Source of the DNA: Pseudoalteromonas flavipulchra NCIMB 2033 = ATCC BAA-314
GTDB lineage: Bacteria; Pseudomonadota; Gammaproteobacteria; Enterobacterales; Alteromonadaceae
DNA length: 64,000 nt
NCBI GenBank assembly: GCA_000814665.1
Contig: JWIH01000017.1
Span: 275,243-339,242 of the forward strand
Reading direction: 5' to 3'
This document shows, piece by piece, positions 29,927 through 40,400 of the stretch. Under the pieces are notes generated by a model. That model did no database searches. It was not told where the DNA came from and worked only from the letters and a program-made list of their open reading frames with translations. The first letter of the stretch is position 1, and every line of letters begins with the position of its first letter. Both the position numbers and the translations under genes were made by a program.

Positions 29927-30979
29927 ATGAAGTACTCACGACTTGGTAGTAGCCCACTTGAAGTTTCACGTATTTGTTTAGGAAGCATGACTTGGGGCGT
30001 ACAAAACAACCAGCATGATGCCGACGAGCAAATCAATTATGCACTAAGCCGTGGTATTAACTTCATTGATACCGCTGAAATGTATGCGGTCCCTCCCTCA
30101 CCTGAAACCTATGGTAAAACCGAAGCTATCATTGGCAATTGGCTAAAGCGCCACCAAGAAAAGCGCGAAAAGCTCGTGCTTGCAACCAAGATTGCGGGAA
30201 GCGGTTTGCCTTGGATCCGTGAAGGCGGCCCTATTACGGGACAATCAGTGATCCAAGCAGTAGATGATTCTTTAGCGCGCCTGAATACCGACTATATCGA
30301 CCTCTACCAACTACATTGGCCAAACCGTACTTCACCGCACTTTGGTAAACAATGGCCAGGCATGGTGCCTTTGAGCGCGCTTGACCGCGACGAAGAACGC
30401 GCTGGCATGCTAGATATTTTAGAAGGCTTAGCGAGCTGTATTAAAGCAGGTAAAATTCGCCATTGGGGTCTTTCTGACGATACGCCTTGGGGTATTCACA
30501 CTTACCTTAATTTGGCGATGCAGCACGACCTACCTAAGCCGGTTTCAATTCAAAACGAGTTTAGCTTGCTACATGCCAAAGATTGGCCTTACTTGATTGA
30601 GAGCTGCGTAAACGAAGATATTGCCTATTTACCTTGGTCGCCACTGGCTGGTGGGATGCTGAGCGGTAAATATTTAGGGGGCGCGAGACCTGAAGGCAGC
30701 CGCTTTACCTTAGTGCAAAGACAAGGCCTATTTAGGGACACACAACTAGCACAAGAAGCCGTTGCAAAATATTTAGAAATCGCCAAAGAATTTAATATGA
30801 CTGCAGCGCAACTGGCGCTAGCTTGGTGCAATCAAGTCGATGGCGTGACTTCAACTATTATCGGCGCGACAACCATGGCACAGCTTAAAGAAAATATTCA
30901 AGCGTTTGAACAACCGCTATGTGCAGAATCTTTAGCCGAGATTGATACTGTATTTAAAGCGTACCCTGCTCCGTTTTAA
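29927..30979 (+). CDS. tas: NADP(H)-dependent aldo/keto reductase (Tas-like)
   Basis: The 350-residue protein is a TIM-barrel oxidoreductase of the AKR family close to E. coli Tas. The catalytic tetrad can be read as Asp in FIDTAEMY, Tyr in the same motif, Lys in LATKIAG and His in YQLHWPNR. The C-terminal STIIGATT segment contacts NADP. An AGGAG precedes the ATG. Substrate unknown. A perfect 10-bp stem (GCGATACGCC/GGCGTATCGC, 30991-31021) without T-tract follows the gene. Confidence 0.9.
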   Translation: MKYSRLGSSPLEVSRICLGSMTWGVQNNQHDADEQINYALSRGINFIDTAEMYAVPPSPETYGKTEAIIGNWLKRHQEKREKLVLATKIAGSGLPWIREGGPITGQSVIQAVDDSLARLNTDYIDLYQLHWPNRTSPHFGKQWPGMVPLSALDRDEERAGMLDILEGLASCIKAGKIRHWGLSDDTPWGIHTYLNLAMQHDLPKPVSIQNEFSLLHAKDWPYLIESCVNEDIAYLPWSPLAGGMLSGKYLGGARPEGSRFTLVQRQGLFRDTQLAQEAVAKYLEIAKEFNMTAAQLALAWCNQVDGVTSTIIGATTMAQLKENIQAFEQPLCAESLAEIDTVFKAYPAPF

Positions 30980-30990
30980 TATCTTCATTC

Positions 30991-31021
30991 GCGATACGCC
31001 GCTTTTACGCTGGCGTATCGC
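30991..31021. terminator. Strong hairpin after the aldo/keto reductase gene
   Basis: A perfect 10-bp GC-rich stem with an 11-nt loop lies 12 nt after the stop. It has no T-run, so it may be a processing or stability structure, or a factor-assisted terminator, and not a classical intrinsic terminator. Confidence 0.55.
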
Positions 31022-31064
31022 CCCATAAATCCACCTTTGTTACCTAGATTGAAGTTAAAACCCC

Positions 31065-31577
31065 ATGCAAAGCTTAAATAACACCCCAGTCATTCCACTT
31101 CAAGGCAGCTGCTTTACCAGAAAAACCACTCGCGCCATTGTCCTCAGAGGCAGCGACATCCTTATGCTTTACACCAAACGTTATGACGATTACACCTTGC
31201 CAGGTGGCGGCGTCGATGAGGGTGAAAGCTTAGAAGCAGCATTGGAGCGCGAGCTAAAAGAAGAAACGGGTGCAGTATCCATCACAGGATTGACGCCGTT
31301 TGGCCGCTATGAAGAGTACCGCCCTTGGTATAAACCCGATCATGACAATGTGCATATTATTTCTTATTGCTACGTTTGTGAGATTTGTGGCGAATTTAAT
31401 GCGCCAGCTATGGAGGATTATGAACGCGCCAATGGTATGAAGCCGGTGTGGATCAATATAAACCAAGCCATCGCGCATAACGAAGCAAAACTCAATGATG
31501 CGAATAACAAAGGGATGTCCGTTTTACGTGAACTCACTTTGCTAAAACACATTTCCGCGCAATTAGTCACAGATTAA
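31065..31577 (+). CDS. Nudix hydrolase
   Basis: The 170-residue protein contains a complete Nudix box, GGGVDEGESLEAALEREL followed by KEETGA, at about residues 46-70. Nudix enzymes cleave nucleoside diphosphates linked to another moiety. No substrate-specific motif is recognised. The gene stands alone between the hairpin at 30991 and the TonB-like gene. Confidence 0.92.
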   Translation: MQSLNNTPVIPLQGSCFTRKTTRAIVLRGSDILMLYTKRYDDYTLPGGGVDEGESLEAALERELKEETGAVSITGLTPFGRYEEYRPWYKPDHDNVHIISYCYVCEICGEFNAPAMEDYERANGMKPVWININQAIAHNEAKLNDANNKGMSVLRELTLLKHISAQLVTD

Positions 31578-31650
31578 TTTGCCTATTGAGGGAACAATTA
31601 AGTCTTTATTAAGCTCTAACTCCGCATGACTCAAGGATTTAATAAGAATA

Positions 31651-32340
31651 ATGCGGCTGCTCCAACACAACCTGATTAGTTTCACCATTATCGCCTCTAT
31701 TGTGCTGCATCTACTGCTCGGCTGGTATCTGCAGCAAAGTATTTATATCCCCTCAAAGCCTGAAGAAATTAAGGCAATGAAAACCTATTTGGTTATTGAG
31801 CCTGCCAAGCCCAAGATGGAGCGTATTGCAACACCGAAGATAACTGAAGATAAGCCAGTAGAGGAGTTAAAACCGACGCTGCCGGACGATACGGTTGAAG
31901 TACCAAAAACTGCACAAGCAGAACCAAAAAAGCCTACGGTTGAAAGTACAACTAAGCACATAACCAAAGCAGCGGTCGTCACGCAACCTAAAAAATTAGA
32001 CCATCGCAAAGCAATCTCTCAATTTCGTCAGCAACTTTTAGAGCGCGCTCCGAGTGACGCTGTACTCAGCCAAAGCCAAGAAAAGCCACAGCGGCTCACC
32101 GTACCTAAAACGCATCAAACCACTGTTGCGAGCATACAAAGAGAGCAACTCGAGTCTACGCCCCAATACACAGTCTACCGTGAAAATGGCCTGTGTTACG
32201 CTGAAGTTAGGCCCGATCCGAGTATTCCTACACCGGAAGGATTAAATAAGAATTGGCGTACTGCGCCTCGCCCTTGCGATGGCGGTGCCATCAAAAAAGC
32301 CTATGATGCCGCGATGAGTAAATGGCTAAACAAACGCTAA
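31651..32340 (+). CDS. TonB-like single-pass membrane protein of unknown function
   Basis: The 229-residue product has one N-terminal transmembrane helix (about 10-28, FTIIASIVLHLLLGWYL) and a Pro/Lys/Glu-rich periplasmic stretch (about 34-115), the same architecture as TonB or TolA. The C-terminal 50 residues (YTVYRENGLCYAEVRPDP and a second Cys near RPCDG) look folded with a possible disulfide, but I see no TonB C-terminal signature. No exbB or exbD is adjacent. Call limited to topology. Confidence 0.7.
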   Translation: MRLLQHNLISFTIIASIVLHLLLGWYLQQSIYIPSKPEEIKAMKTYLVIEPAKPKMERIATPKITEDKPVEELKPTLPDDTVEVPKTAQAEPKKPTVESTTKHITKAAVVTQPKKLDHRKAISQFRQQLLERAPSDAVLSQSQEKPQRLTVPKTHQTTVASIQREQLESTPQYTVYRENGLCYAEVRPDPSIPTPEGLNKNWRTAPRPCDGGAIKKAYDAAMSKWLNKR

Positions 32341-32380
32341 TCTTGCTATCATAAAGCAAATCTATTGCGAAGAGTCCATT

Positions 32381-32863
32381 ATGGAAAAAGTCACCATTTT
32401 AGTTGACGCCCAAAATGTTTATTACACCACCAAGCAAGCCTACCAAACAGGCTTTGACTATAATGCGTTTTGGCGCAAAGCAACGGCTAATCGCGAGGTA
32501 TATCAAGCTATTGCCTATTCCAGCGAACGGGGTGACGACAAACAAAGACAGTTCCAAAATATCTTGCGAGCGATTGGCTTTGAAGTGAAGTTAAAGCCTT
32601 ATATTCAACGTGCCGATGGCTCCGCGAAATGTGATTGGGATGTTGGCATTACCATTGATGCCATGGAATGCGCGTCAGGATCCGATGTGATAATTCTAGT
32701 TACTGGCGATGGTGATTTTGATTTACTCGCGAATAAGCTCAGAGATAAATACCATACCCGAGTCGAAGTTTACGGCGTGCCGCAGCTTACCGCAGCTTCA
32801 CTGATCCGTGCAGCCAGTGAGTTTATACCAATTGAAAACGAATTGTTGATTGGCAAGAAATAA
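32381..32863 (+). CDS. NYN-domain (LabA/DUF88-like) putative ribonuclease
   Basis: The 160-residue protein is a PIN-like NYN domain. The expected acidic residues appear in LVDAQNVYY (Asp8-Asn11 region), in KCDWDVGITIDAM and in ILVTGDGDFDLLANKL. Such proteins are metal-dependent nucleases or RNA-binding factors. The gene is followed by a perfect 12-bp inverted repeat that separates it from the convergent SIMPL gene. Confidence 0.88.
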   Translation: MEKVTILVDAQNVYYTTKQAYQTGFDYNAFWRKATANREVYQAIAYSSERGDDKQRQFQNILRAIGFEVKLKPYIQRADGSAKCDWDVGITIDAMECASGSDVIILVTGDGDFDLLANKLRDKYHTRVEVYGVPQLTAASLIRAASEFIPIENELLIGKK

Positions 32864-32901
32864 ACAAGCAAAGCACCTTGATAAAAACGGCTTTGCTTGT
32901 T
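32863..32901. terminator. Long-stem hairpin between convergent genes
   Basis: AACAAGCAAAGC and GCTTTGCTTGTT form a perfect 12-bp stem with a 15-nt loop. It overlaps the last base of the NYN stop codon. The T-tract is short, so termination is plausible but not certain. Confidence 0.6.
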
Positions 32902-32947
32902 GACGAATTCGTCACTTTCGATTGCTTGGTCGCGCAATACACGCGTT

Positions 32948-33658
32948 TTAATCCGATAAGTAATATTCCACGCTCGTCACGACACGCACGATTTTTATCT
33001 GCGGCGTATTACTGTCTCTGTCGCGAATACTAAATTGTCCTTGCCTTGCCGATTTTATTTTGCCAAGCATAGAGTCGGAATCTTTAGCAAATTTGACCGC
33101 CACTTCTCGTGCTTTTTGTGTGGCTTCTTGCACCATTTCAGGCTTAATATCGTTAAGACCAGTAAACAAATATTCAACCCGATTTTGATAGTCGTCTTTA
33201 GTGATAGCAATACCTTGCTTGGCCAGCTCACTTAACTGCCCTAGTGCTTGCGAGACTTTATCTGGATTATTAGAGTACACAGTCACACCGGCTTTTGCCA
33301 CATAGCGAAATCCTTGATTGTTTTGACCGTACTCTTGGGCGTATTTATCCGTAATGGAAGGCGCTGATATCGAAAGCTCTGAAGCATCAAAGCCATGCAA
33401 GGTTAAGAACGCGCGGATCGCCGCATTTTTCTTTTCCGTGCGCTCCACCAAGGCTTCCAGATCGTTATCTGCATCACGATAAAATACGGGCCAAATCACA
33501 GTGTCTGCTGTTACTTCCTTTTCCGATAACCCTTTTACACTTACCGTTCGCTCCATTCCTTTCACTTCTAGAATGGTCGATTTTACCATCCAACCGCTCA
33601 CTACCACCGCTAGTGATAGCAAAGCTGCAGGAGCCAAATATTTACTCATAGTAGACAT
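32948..33658 (-). CDS. SIMPL-domain (DUF541) exported protein
   Basis: The 236-residue protein has an N-terminal hydrophobic helix (about 9-26), either an uncleaved anchor or signal peptide, then a SIMPL domain beginning MERTVSVKGLSEKEV and ending in SVEYYL. SIMPL proteins such as E. coli YggE lower oxidative damage or affect envelope homeostasis by unknown means. A second in-frame ATG lies three codons in, and the choice between the two is arbitrary. Confidence 0.85.
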   Translation of the reverse strand: MSTMSKYLAPAALLSLAVVVSGWMVKSTILEVKGMERTVSVKGLSEKEVTADTVIWPVFYRDADNDLEALVERTEKKNAAIRAFLTLHGFDASELSISAPSITDKYAQEYGQNNQGFRYVAKAGVTVYSNNPDKVSQALGQLSELAKQGIAITKDDYQNRVEYLFTGLNDIKPEMVQEATQKAREVAVKFAKDSDSMLGKIKSARQGQFSIRDRDSNTPQIKIVRVVTSVEYYLSD

Positions 33659-33803
33659 ATCTCTGTCCTCAACGTTACGCCTCTGTCATGGTTTTCAAAC
33701 AATTATTATGGAGATAGATCAAAGTCTACCTTAATTGCACTCGAAAACCGCGAGCAAAATGGTAGAGTGGTGCTTATGAGCTGCGGCTGAACTAGGAAAC
33801 AGT

Positions 33804-36473
33804 ATGAGCGTAAAGCGTATTAGCCAATTTTTTAACCCCCAATCCATCGCGGTGATTGGCGCTTCTAACAATCCTGATCGCGCCGGCTTTATCGTAATGC
33901 GTAACTTGCTACAAGGCGGTTTTAAAGGGCCCATTATGCCCGTCAGCCCAAAGCATACCGCCGTGCATGGAGTGCTCGCCTACAGCGCCATCAAACAGCT
34001 CCCCAAAGTCCCTGATCTCGCTGTTATTTGTACCAACAAACAAACCCTAGTGCAAATCATCAATGAGCTTGGTGATATTGGCTGTCAACATGCAATCATC
34101 ATCGCGGCAGGTCTTGATAATCAGCACAAACAACAATTAAAAGAAGCTGCCAAAATAGCGAAGGTCACTTTACTTGGTCCTAATTGTCTCGGTTTACTCA
34201 TTCCTCACTTGGGTATTAATGCCAGTTTTTCTCATACGGTTGCAGCACCCGGTAAGCTTGCTTTTATTTCACAATCGGCGGCGGTATGTTCAACCATACT
34301 GGACTGGGCACAACATAAAAAAATCGGCTTTTCTTACTTTGTTTCCGTTGGGGATTGCCTTGATATCGATTTCGACGAACTACTTGATTTCCTTGGACGG
34401 GATCCAAAAACCCAAGCTATTTTGCTTTACATCGATAATATCGACGATGTTAGGCGCTTTATTTCCGCAGCTCGAGCCGCTGCATTTAGTAAGCCCGTCA
34501 TCGCCATAAAAACCGGTAAAACCAAGGCTGGCGCAATCGCTGCGCTGAATCACACCGGCGGCAATACCTCCGATGACGCAGTTTATGATGCCATGTTCCA
34601 ACGTGCAGGTATGCTGAGGGTAAACGATCTTAGGGAGCTATTTGCTGCCACCCAAACGCTTGCTTTACACCCCAAATTGCTGCAAGTAGAACAGCTGACC
34701 ATTTTAACCAATGGCGGCGGCCCTGGCATTATGGCGGTCGATACCTTACTGCAGAACTCAGGCAAACTGGCGGTGCTAAGCGAGCAGACTAAGCAAGCGC
34801 TCAGCGCCCTGATCCCACAAACGGATCATGCTTGTAACCCGATAGATATTTTTGGTGATTCCTCGCCAAAACGTTACCAACAAGCACTAGAGATTTTATT
34901 AAAGGCTGACGAAGTCAAAAACTTATTGATAATTCATACTCCTTCAGCGCTTGCGCCAAGTACCGCTTATGCCGAGATCATTGCACAGACCCTAACCAAA
35001 ATTCCAAAAATGGCACGCCCTTATGTGATGACAAACTTTATGGGTGAAGAAGCGGCCTACGCTGCAAGGCTTGTATGTGCAAATGCTAAGATCCCAACTT
35101 ATCGTACACCCGAAGGCGCAGTTGGCGCCTTTATGCACTTGGTGAGCTACCGCCGAAATCAAAAACACCTCACGCAAACACCTGAGTCCTACAGTGATGA
35201 AGGCCAGCTGCAACACCTGCAAAGCAAACGTCTAATCAATGACTTTTTAAATTCAGGTGCCAATAAACTCGCGACCCATTTGGCTTCTCAAGTGCTGGCT
35301 AATTACGATATAGAATGTATAGAGACACAAATCGCACTCACCCCCTCAGAAGCGAAAGAGCAAGCTCAGCAGCTTGGTTTCCCCGTTGCACTCAAACTGA
35401 TAAGCCATGATATTCCTTCTAAATCGGAAGTGGGTGGGGTTGTACTCAACCTCAACGATGCCGAAGAAGTAGAACAAACCGCATTTTCGATGTTACTACG
35501 GATCCGTGAGGCGGCACCCGAAGCTGAAATAGAAGGCTTCTCTTTGCAACGCATGGCAAAACGCGCTGGTGGACAAGAATTACGGATAGCAGTAAAAACC
35601 GAACCCGGTGTCGGCCCTGTTATTTTACTGGGTGAAGCGGGCACCGGGCTTAATTTTTCGCAAGCTGCGGTGGCATTGCCACCACTGAATATGAACCTTG
35701 CAAAGTACCTGATTGCAGCCGCCCATGATAAAGGCTTTATCAAAGAGCGAGCACTACCTGAAAAGGTCGATAAATACCGTCTGTGTGCCCTACTCACTCG
35801 AGTGTCTCAAATGGTAGTCGACCAACCCGATATCATTGATATGGAGCTCAATCCTATTTTGGCCTGCTCGGGTCAGTTCCAAGTGCTCGACGCCAGTATT
35901 ACGCTCAGACGATACGAACCGATATCTGGCCGTAAACGCTTGGCCATCCGACCTTACCCTCGAGAACTGGTAAAAACCGTGACGTTAAAAGATGGCCGCC
36001 CTGCAACCTTGAGACCTATTCGTCCTGAGGATGAAAGAGCGCACCAAGAATTTGATCAGTCTTTAAGTAAAGAAGATAGATACCGCCGCTTTTTTGGTGA
36101 ACTGCCGCAATTTAATCATGAACAGCTCGCCAAAATGACGCAAATTGACTACGACCGAGAAATGGCGTTTATCGTCACTGTGCCTAATAAATCTAGCTAC
36201 CAAACGCTTGGAGTATCACGCGTGCTGATGGACCCTGATAACCAAGTGGCTGAATTTGCCGTAGTGGTACGCTCAGGTTGCCAAGGACTTGGGCTTGGAC
36301 GCATACTCATGGAAGCTGCTATAAAACACTGTCGTAAACAGGGCGTACAAAGCATTGAAGGGATCACCCTGCCTGAAAACAGCGGTATGATAGGCCTTGC
36401 CAAAAAGCTTGGATTTACCGTATCTCGAGATTTTGAGGAAGGCACCATTCAGATGGTGTTACACTTAAACTAA
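33804..36473 (+). CDS. Pat/YfiQ-like acyl-CoA synthetase (ADP-forming)-GNAT fusion protein
   Basis: The 889-residue protein has a CoA-binding domain (about 5-130, FNPQSIAVIGAS), a succinyl-CoA-ligase-like region (about 145-450), an ATP-grasp domain (about 490-700) and a C-terminal GNAT domain (about 735-889, SGCQGLGLGRILMEAA for acetyl-CoA). This is the architecture and length of E. coli PatZ (YfiQ), a protein-lysine acetyltransferase acting on enzymes such as acetyl-CoA synthetase. An LNHTGG loop is seen in the ligase part; whether synthetase activity persists is not decided here. The potassium-channel gene follows after 32 nt. Confidence 0.9.
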   Translation: MSVKRISQFFNPQSIAVIGASNNPDRAGFIVMRNLLQGGFKGPIMPVSPKHTAVHGVLAYSAIKQLPKVPDLAVICTNKQTLVQIINELGDIGCQHAIIIAAGLDNQHKQQLKEAAKIAKVTLLGPNCLGLLIPHLGINASFSHTVAAPGKLAFISQSAAVCSTILDWAQHKKIGFSYFVSVGDCLDIDFDELLDFLGRDPKTQAILLYIDNIDDVRRFISAARAAAFSKPVIAIKTGKTKAGAIAALNHTGGNTSDDAVYDAMFQRAGMLRVNDLRELFAATQTLALHPKLLQVEQLTILTNGGGPGIMAVDTLLQNSGKLAVLSEQTKQALSALIPQTDHACNPIDIFGDSSPKRYQQALEILLKADEVKNLLIIHTPSALAPSTAYAEIIAQTLTKIPKMARPYVMTNFMGEEAAYAARLVCANAKIPTYRTPEGAVGAFMHLVSYRRNQKHLTQTPESYSDEGQLQHLQSKRLINDFLNSGANKLATHLASQVLANYDIECIETQIALTPSEAKEQAQQLGFPVALKLISHDIPSKSEVGGVVLNLNDAEEVEQTAFSMLLRIREAAPEAEIEGFSLQRMAKRAGGQELRIAVKTEPGVGPVILLGEAGTGLNFSQAAVALPPLNMNLAKYLIAAAHDKGFIKERALPEKVDKYRLCALLTRVSQMVVDQPDIIDMELNPILACSGQFQVLDASITLRRYEPISGRKRLAIRPYPRELVKTVTLKDGRPATLRPIRPEDERAHQEFDQSLSKEDRYRRFFGELPQFNHEQLAKMTQIDYDREMAFIVTVPNKSSYQTLGVSRVLMDPDNQVAEFAVVVRSGCQGLGLGRILMEAAIKHCRKQGVQSIEGITLPENSGMIGLAKKLGFTVSRDFEEGTIQMVLHLN

Positions 36474-36505
36474 ACACAAAAAAGATAAGGGATGCTGGCA
36501 ACTTG

Positions 36506-37453
36506 ATGCAACTTCACATCAGAGAAAAAACGGCTGCGGTGCTCGAGGCTACAGGGCAATATCGCCGACTCGGGCGCGCAGTTGATATCTTCCTCATCAC
36601 CCTGATTTTAACCAATGTCGTTGCTATCGTGTTGGAATCTGAGCGCGACTTAGCAAGTGTGTACCATCACTACTTTCTAACCCTAGAGTTAGTCAGTGTG
36701 ACCATCTTCGCCATCGAATACTTACTGAGGTTTTGGTGCTGTGTCGATAAACTTGATTACCGCCATTTGGATATACCTAATTGGAAAAAGCGCCTAAAAT
36801 ATCTGATCTCACCGCTGGCAGTGATTGATCTCATCGCTATTTTACCAACCATATTAATGGCCTTTATCACCTTTGATCTGCGCTTTTTACGTGTTATTCG
36901 ATTACTCAGGATCTTTAAGCTGACGCGCTACTCTCGAGCCATGCAGTTGCTGCTCGCAGCATTTAAAGAAGAGTCGAGCTCATTGCTTGCTGCCTTTTTC
37001 ATTATGAGTGTGGTGCTTATCATGGCCTCTTGCGGAATTTATCTTATTGAACACGATGTGCAACCGGATAAGTTTGGCTCCATTCCCAAAGCCATGTGGT
37101 GGGCGATGGCTACTCTAACCACCGTGGGTTACGGCGATGTTGTACCAATCACCCCGCTCGGGCAATTTTTTGGGGGCCTTATCACCTTACTCAGTATGGG
37201 CATGGTCGCTATCCCCACCGGCCTCTTGGCTTCAAGCTTTGCGGACCAAATGCGCAAACGTCGAGATGCATTCAATGAGGCTGTGCTGCATGCGTTAGTC
37301 GATGGCGATGTCGACAAAAGTGAAAGGGCCCATTTAGAAGCCCTTCGTATTGAACTTGGCTTAAGTCAATTGGAAGCAAACCAAGCGATTAAACTAATGA
37401 GTAGTCAACGCGTCCATCATATGTACTGTCGCCACTGCGGTAAAAAGCTGTAG
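36506..37453 (+). CDS. Voltage-gated-type potassium channel with C-terminal TerB-like and zinc-finger-like tail
   Basis: The 315-residue product has six transmembrane helices with an Arg-rich S4 (FLRVIRLLRIFKLTRYSRAM), a pore loop with the potassium filter TTVGYGD and an S6 helix. The ATG at 36506 is preferred to the TTG one codon earlier. After S6 comes an acidic helical stretch (about 255-300, LVDGDVDKSERAHLEALRI) like TerB or EF-hand regulatory segments, then HHMYCRHCGKKL with one CxxC and nearby histidines. It is likely co-transcribed with the Pat-like gene and ends 9 nt from a convergent gene. Confidence 0.88.
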   Translation: MQLHIREKTAAVLEATGQYRRLGRAVDIFLITLILTNVVAIVLESERDLASVYHHYFLTLELVSVTIFAIEYLLRFWCCVDKLDYRHLDIPNWKKRLKYLISPLAVIDLIAILPTILMAFITFDLRFLRVIRLLRIFKLTRYSRAMQLLLAAFKEESSSLLAAFFIMSVVLIMASCGIYLIEHDVQPDKFGSIPKAMWWAMATLTTVGYGDVVPITPLGQFFGGLITLLSMGMVAIPTGLLASSFADQMRKRRDAFNEAVLHALVDGDVDKSERAHLEALRIELGLSQLEANQAIKLMSSQRVHHMYCRHCGKKL

Positions 37454-37462
37454 CCAGAGAGG

Positions 37463-40400
37463 CTACAGCGATGTTTCAGAGAGTAATTGCGCTACCTGCT
37501 CACCACTAATCGCCAAGCTGAAGCGATAGCCTTGATAATAATCAACTTGCTCAGCTTTAATTCGCTGATACTGTAAGTCGTTTTCCACCCCTTCAGCGAC
37601 ACATTTTAATCCCAGTCCATGCGCTAAATTTACACATGAGCGAATGATTAAATAGCTTTCAGGATCCTCAGCAATTTGTTGTACAAAGCTTTTATCTATC
37701 TTGATGACATCAATAGGCAATTGTTGCAGATAGGTCAAAGAGGCGTACCCCGTCCCAAAGTCATCCATATAGATACGACAGCCTAGTGCTTTTATTTCTT
37801 TCATCACTTTCACGGCGCTATCAACGTTAGAAAGCAAAGCGGTTTCCGTTATCTCAAAAGCCACTGAGTGACCAGACACTTTACTGCGACTTAGAGCTTG
37901 TTGAATATTATCGACTAAGCTCGAGGATTCAAAATCAATGGCAGATAGATTAATAGATATATACAAATCGCGCTCAATGGTTTGCCAGTGTCTCAATTCA
38001 ACCAATGCCCGAGATAACGTTTGCAGGGTAAGCTCGGTAACGACACCGGCATGTTCAGCTGCGAGCGCATACTCTTGAGCGCAAAACTCACTATTTTCAG
38101 GCCAACGTAATAGCGCTTCAAAGCCAAGCAAGGTATCGCTTTGTACATCGACAATTGGCTGATAATGATTACTAAATTCACCATTTTTTAGTGCTCGCAT
38201 AAGCGCTTGTTCGACTTCACGAGAACGCCTAACCTTGCCATTCATCTCTTCGCGGAAAAACTGATAACTAGAAACTTGTTGTACATTGACATGCTCAAGG
38301 GCCGCCTTAGCCGCTTGATTGAGCTCAAAAGCGTCAGACGCATCATCCGGGTACATTGCAATTCCTATCGTAGGTTGCATCTGCACAGTATGTCCAGCAG
38401 CCTCCAAAGGTGTGCTAAATGAGTGAACTAAACACTCTACATATTGATGCACCTTTTCGGGGTTATCGAGATGCTCCATCAACACATAAAACGACTTATC
38501 ATGCCCCGTTGCTAAACTGTCTAATTCTCGGAAGCAACAGCGTAGCTTCGTTGCAAGCAGTGGAAGCAGCTCGGCCACAAAGTCTGCACCATAAATATCG
38601 TATAGATTCTGTAAGCGATTGAATTTGATTACCAACAACGCAAAATGTGTCTCTTGAGCCTGCGACTGCTTGATTGCATGCTGCACTCTATCCATCAATA
38701 ACGCTTTATTCGGCAACTTCGTCTGTAAATCGTAGTTAGCGAGCTGATATAGCTCTTTTTCAGTACGCTTTTGTTGGCTAATATCGGTTAGTACCACGAC
38801 ATAACTGTATAGTTCGCCATCACCATTTGCCACGGCACTAATTTTAATCAATACGTCTCTTTCATCACCATTAGGCAGACTTACGACTTCCTCTGAACTC
38901 AAGTGTTGATGTACTGCCAACGCCAAGGTTTGGCGTAGATACATCATCCGCTTTTGTCTCGACATCCCAAGTTTCACCGCAGTGCTTGATGACGGGATAG
39001 AGTCAAGATTAAAGGCATTTTGCATCGCCCGATTACAAGCCTGAATACGTAGTCTTTTGTCTAAGATCATAACCCAGTCACGGGTCTGCTCAAACGCAGC
39101 CCCAAATAATGCGGCACGCTCTTCAAATAAACGTTCACGCGTTAAGTTGGTATAGGTGCCAGCCACTTGTGTTGGATTGCCTTCATCCCATTCGAGTACC
39201 TTGCCAAAATCCTTGTACCAGCGCCACTGACCTTTGCTGTCTTTTAATCGATAAGTACAGTCGATAAACCCTTTGTTCGTTGTGACGAACTCAAGCCACT
39301 GTAAGCGGAACATGGCTCTATCCGAGGGGTGTATCTTTTGCAGATAATCATCTAAACCAACACTCTCAAGTTCGTAGTCGAGTTCAGTAACTAATCTAGG
39401 CTGATAGATTAAGGTACTACCCGCATGCCACTCCCATACACCGGAGTTACTTCCTTCTAGCGCCATTTTCAACCTAGCTTCGCGGTCTTGTGTTTCCTTA
39501 TGAGCGGCAAGAATAAGTTGCTCAACACGATACTTTCGATAGCTCCAAAGAGACAGTAGTAAGAGCGTGAGAAACACATATCCAGCAATCGCAACGGGTG
39601 AACGCCACGCGGGATAGTTCACATTAATGGTTAATTTTGCAGGCGGTGTATAATCTCCCGTTAATGGGTCTTTAGCCCACACTTTTAATGCATACTCACC
39701 GGGATTAAGTTTAGGAAATACCACACGATTTTGATTGCGGCTCAAGATCTTCTGACCACCGGATATTTGATACTCATAAATGATCCGATCCTGATAGCTA
39801 AATGCCATCGCAGAGAATGACACTTCGAGTCCAATATCGTCATGTTCAAGTTCAATGTGATCAAATTGCTTTAATCCGGCTTTTTGATTTGGGCGAGAAA
39901 TTAAATCCACGCTGGTGATATTTACATGCTCAAGTAAAGGCTTTTTAGGCCGATTGTCATCAGGAGAAAACACCACAAACCCTTTTAACATACCATACGC
40001 AATGCGACCGTCTTCCAACATCACGGACGCGCCACCGTTAAATTCATTAGAAAGTATGCCATCCTCGGTGGTGAATTGTTGTAAGTGCAAATTATCCGGA
40101 TCTAGACGCCAAATTCCCTTGTGAGATGACATCCAAATCATTCCTTCTTTGTCTTGGCGCATTTCATACATCAAAGTATCTATTTTATGGGCTTTTAAAT
40201 CGATGTTATAAATCGGCTCATAACCGTCTAGCGTCAGACCAATCAAACCAAATGATGATAACGACAACCACAAGATATTATTTTTATCTATGGTATAGGT
40301 GGTGATATCAACCGCTAAATGCTTATTTGCCTTTGGCGCTTTATAGATCTCAGTTAGCGTTTCCAACTGCGGATCATATTGCAGCAATACGCCAGCATAG

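Noticed and set aside
38207-38622. Two plus-strand frames antisense to the EAL protein gene
   Set aside because: They mirror the codon structure of the conserved EAL/GGDEF coding sequence.
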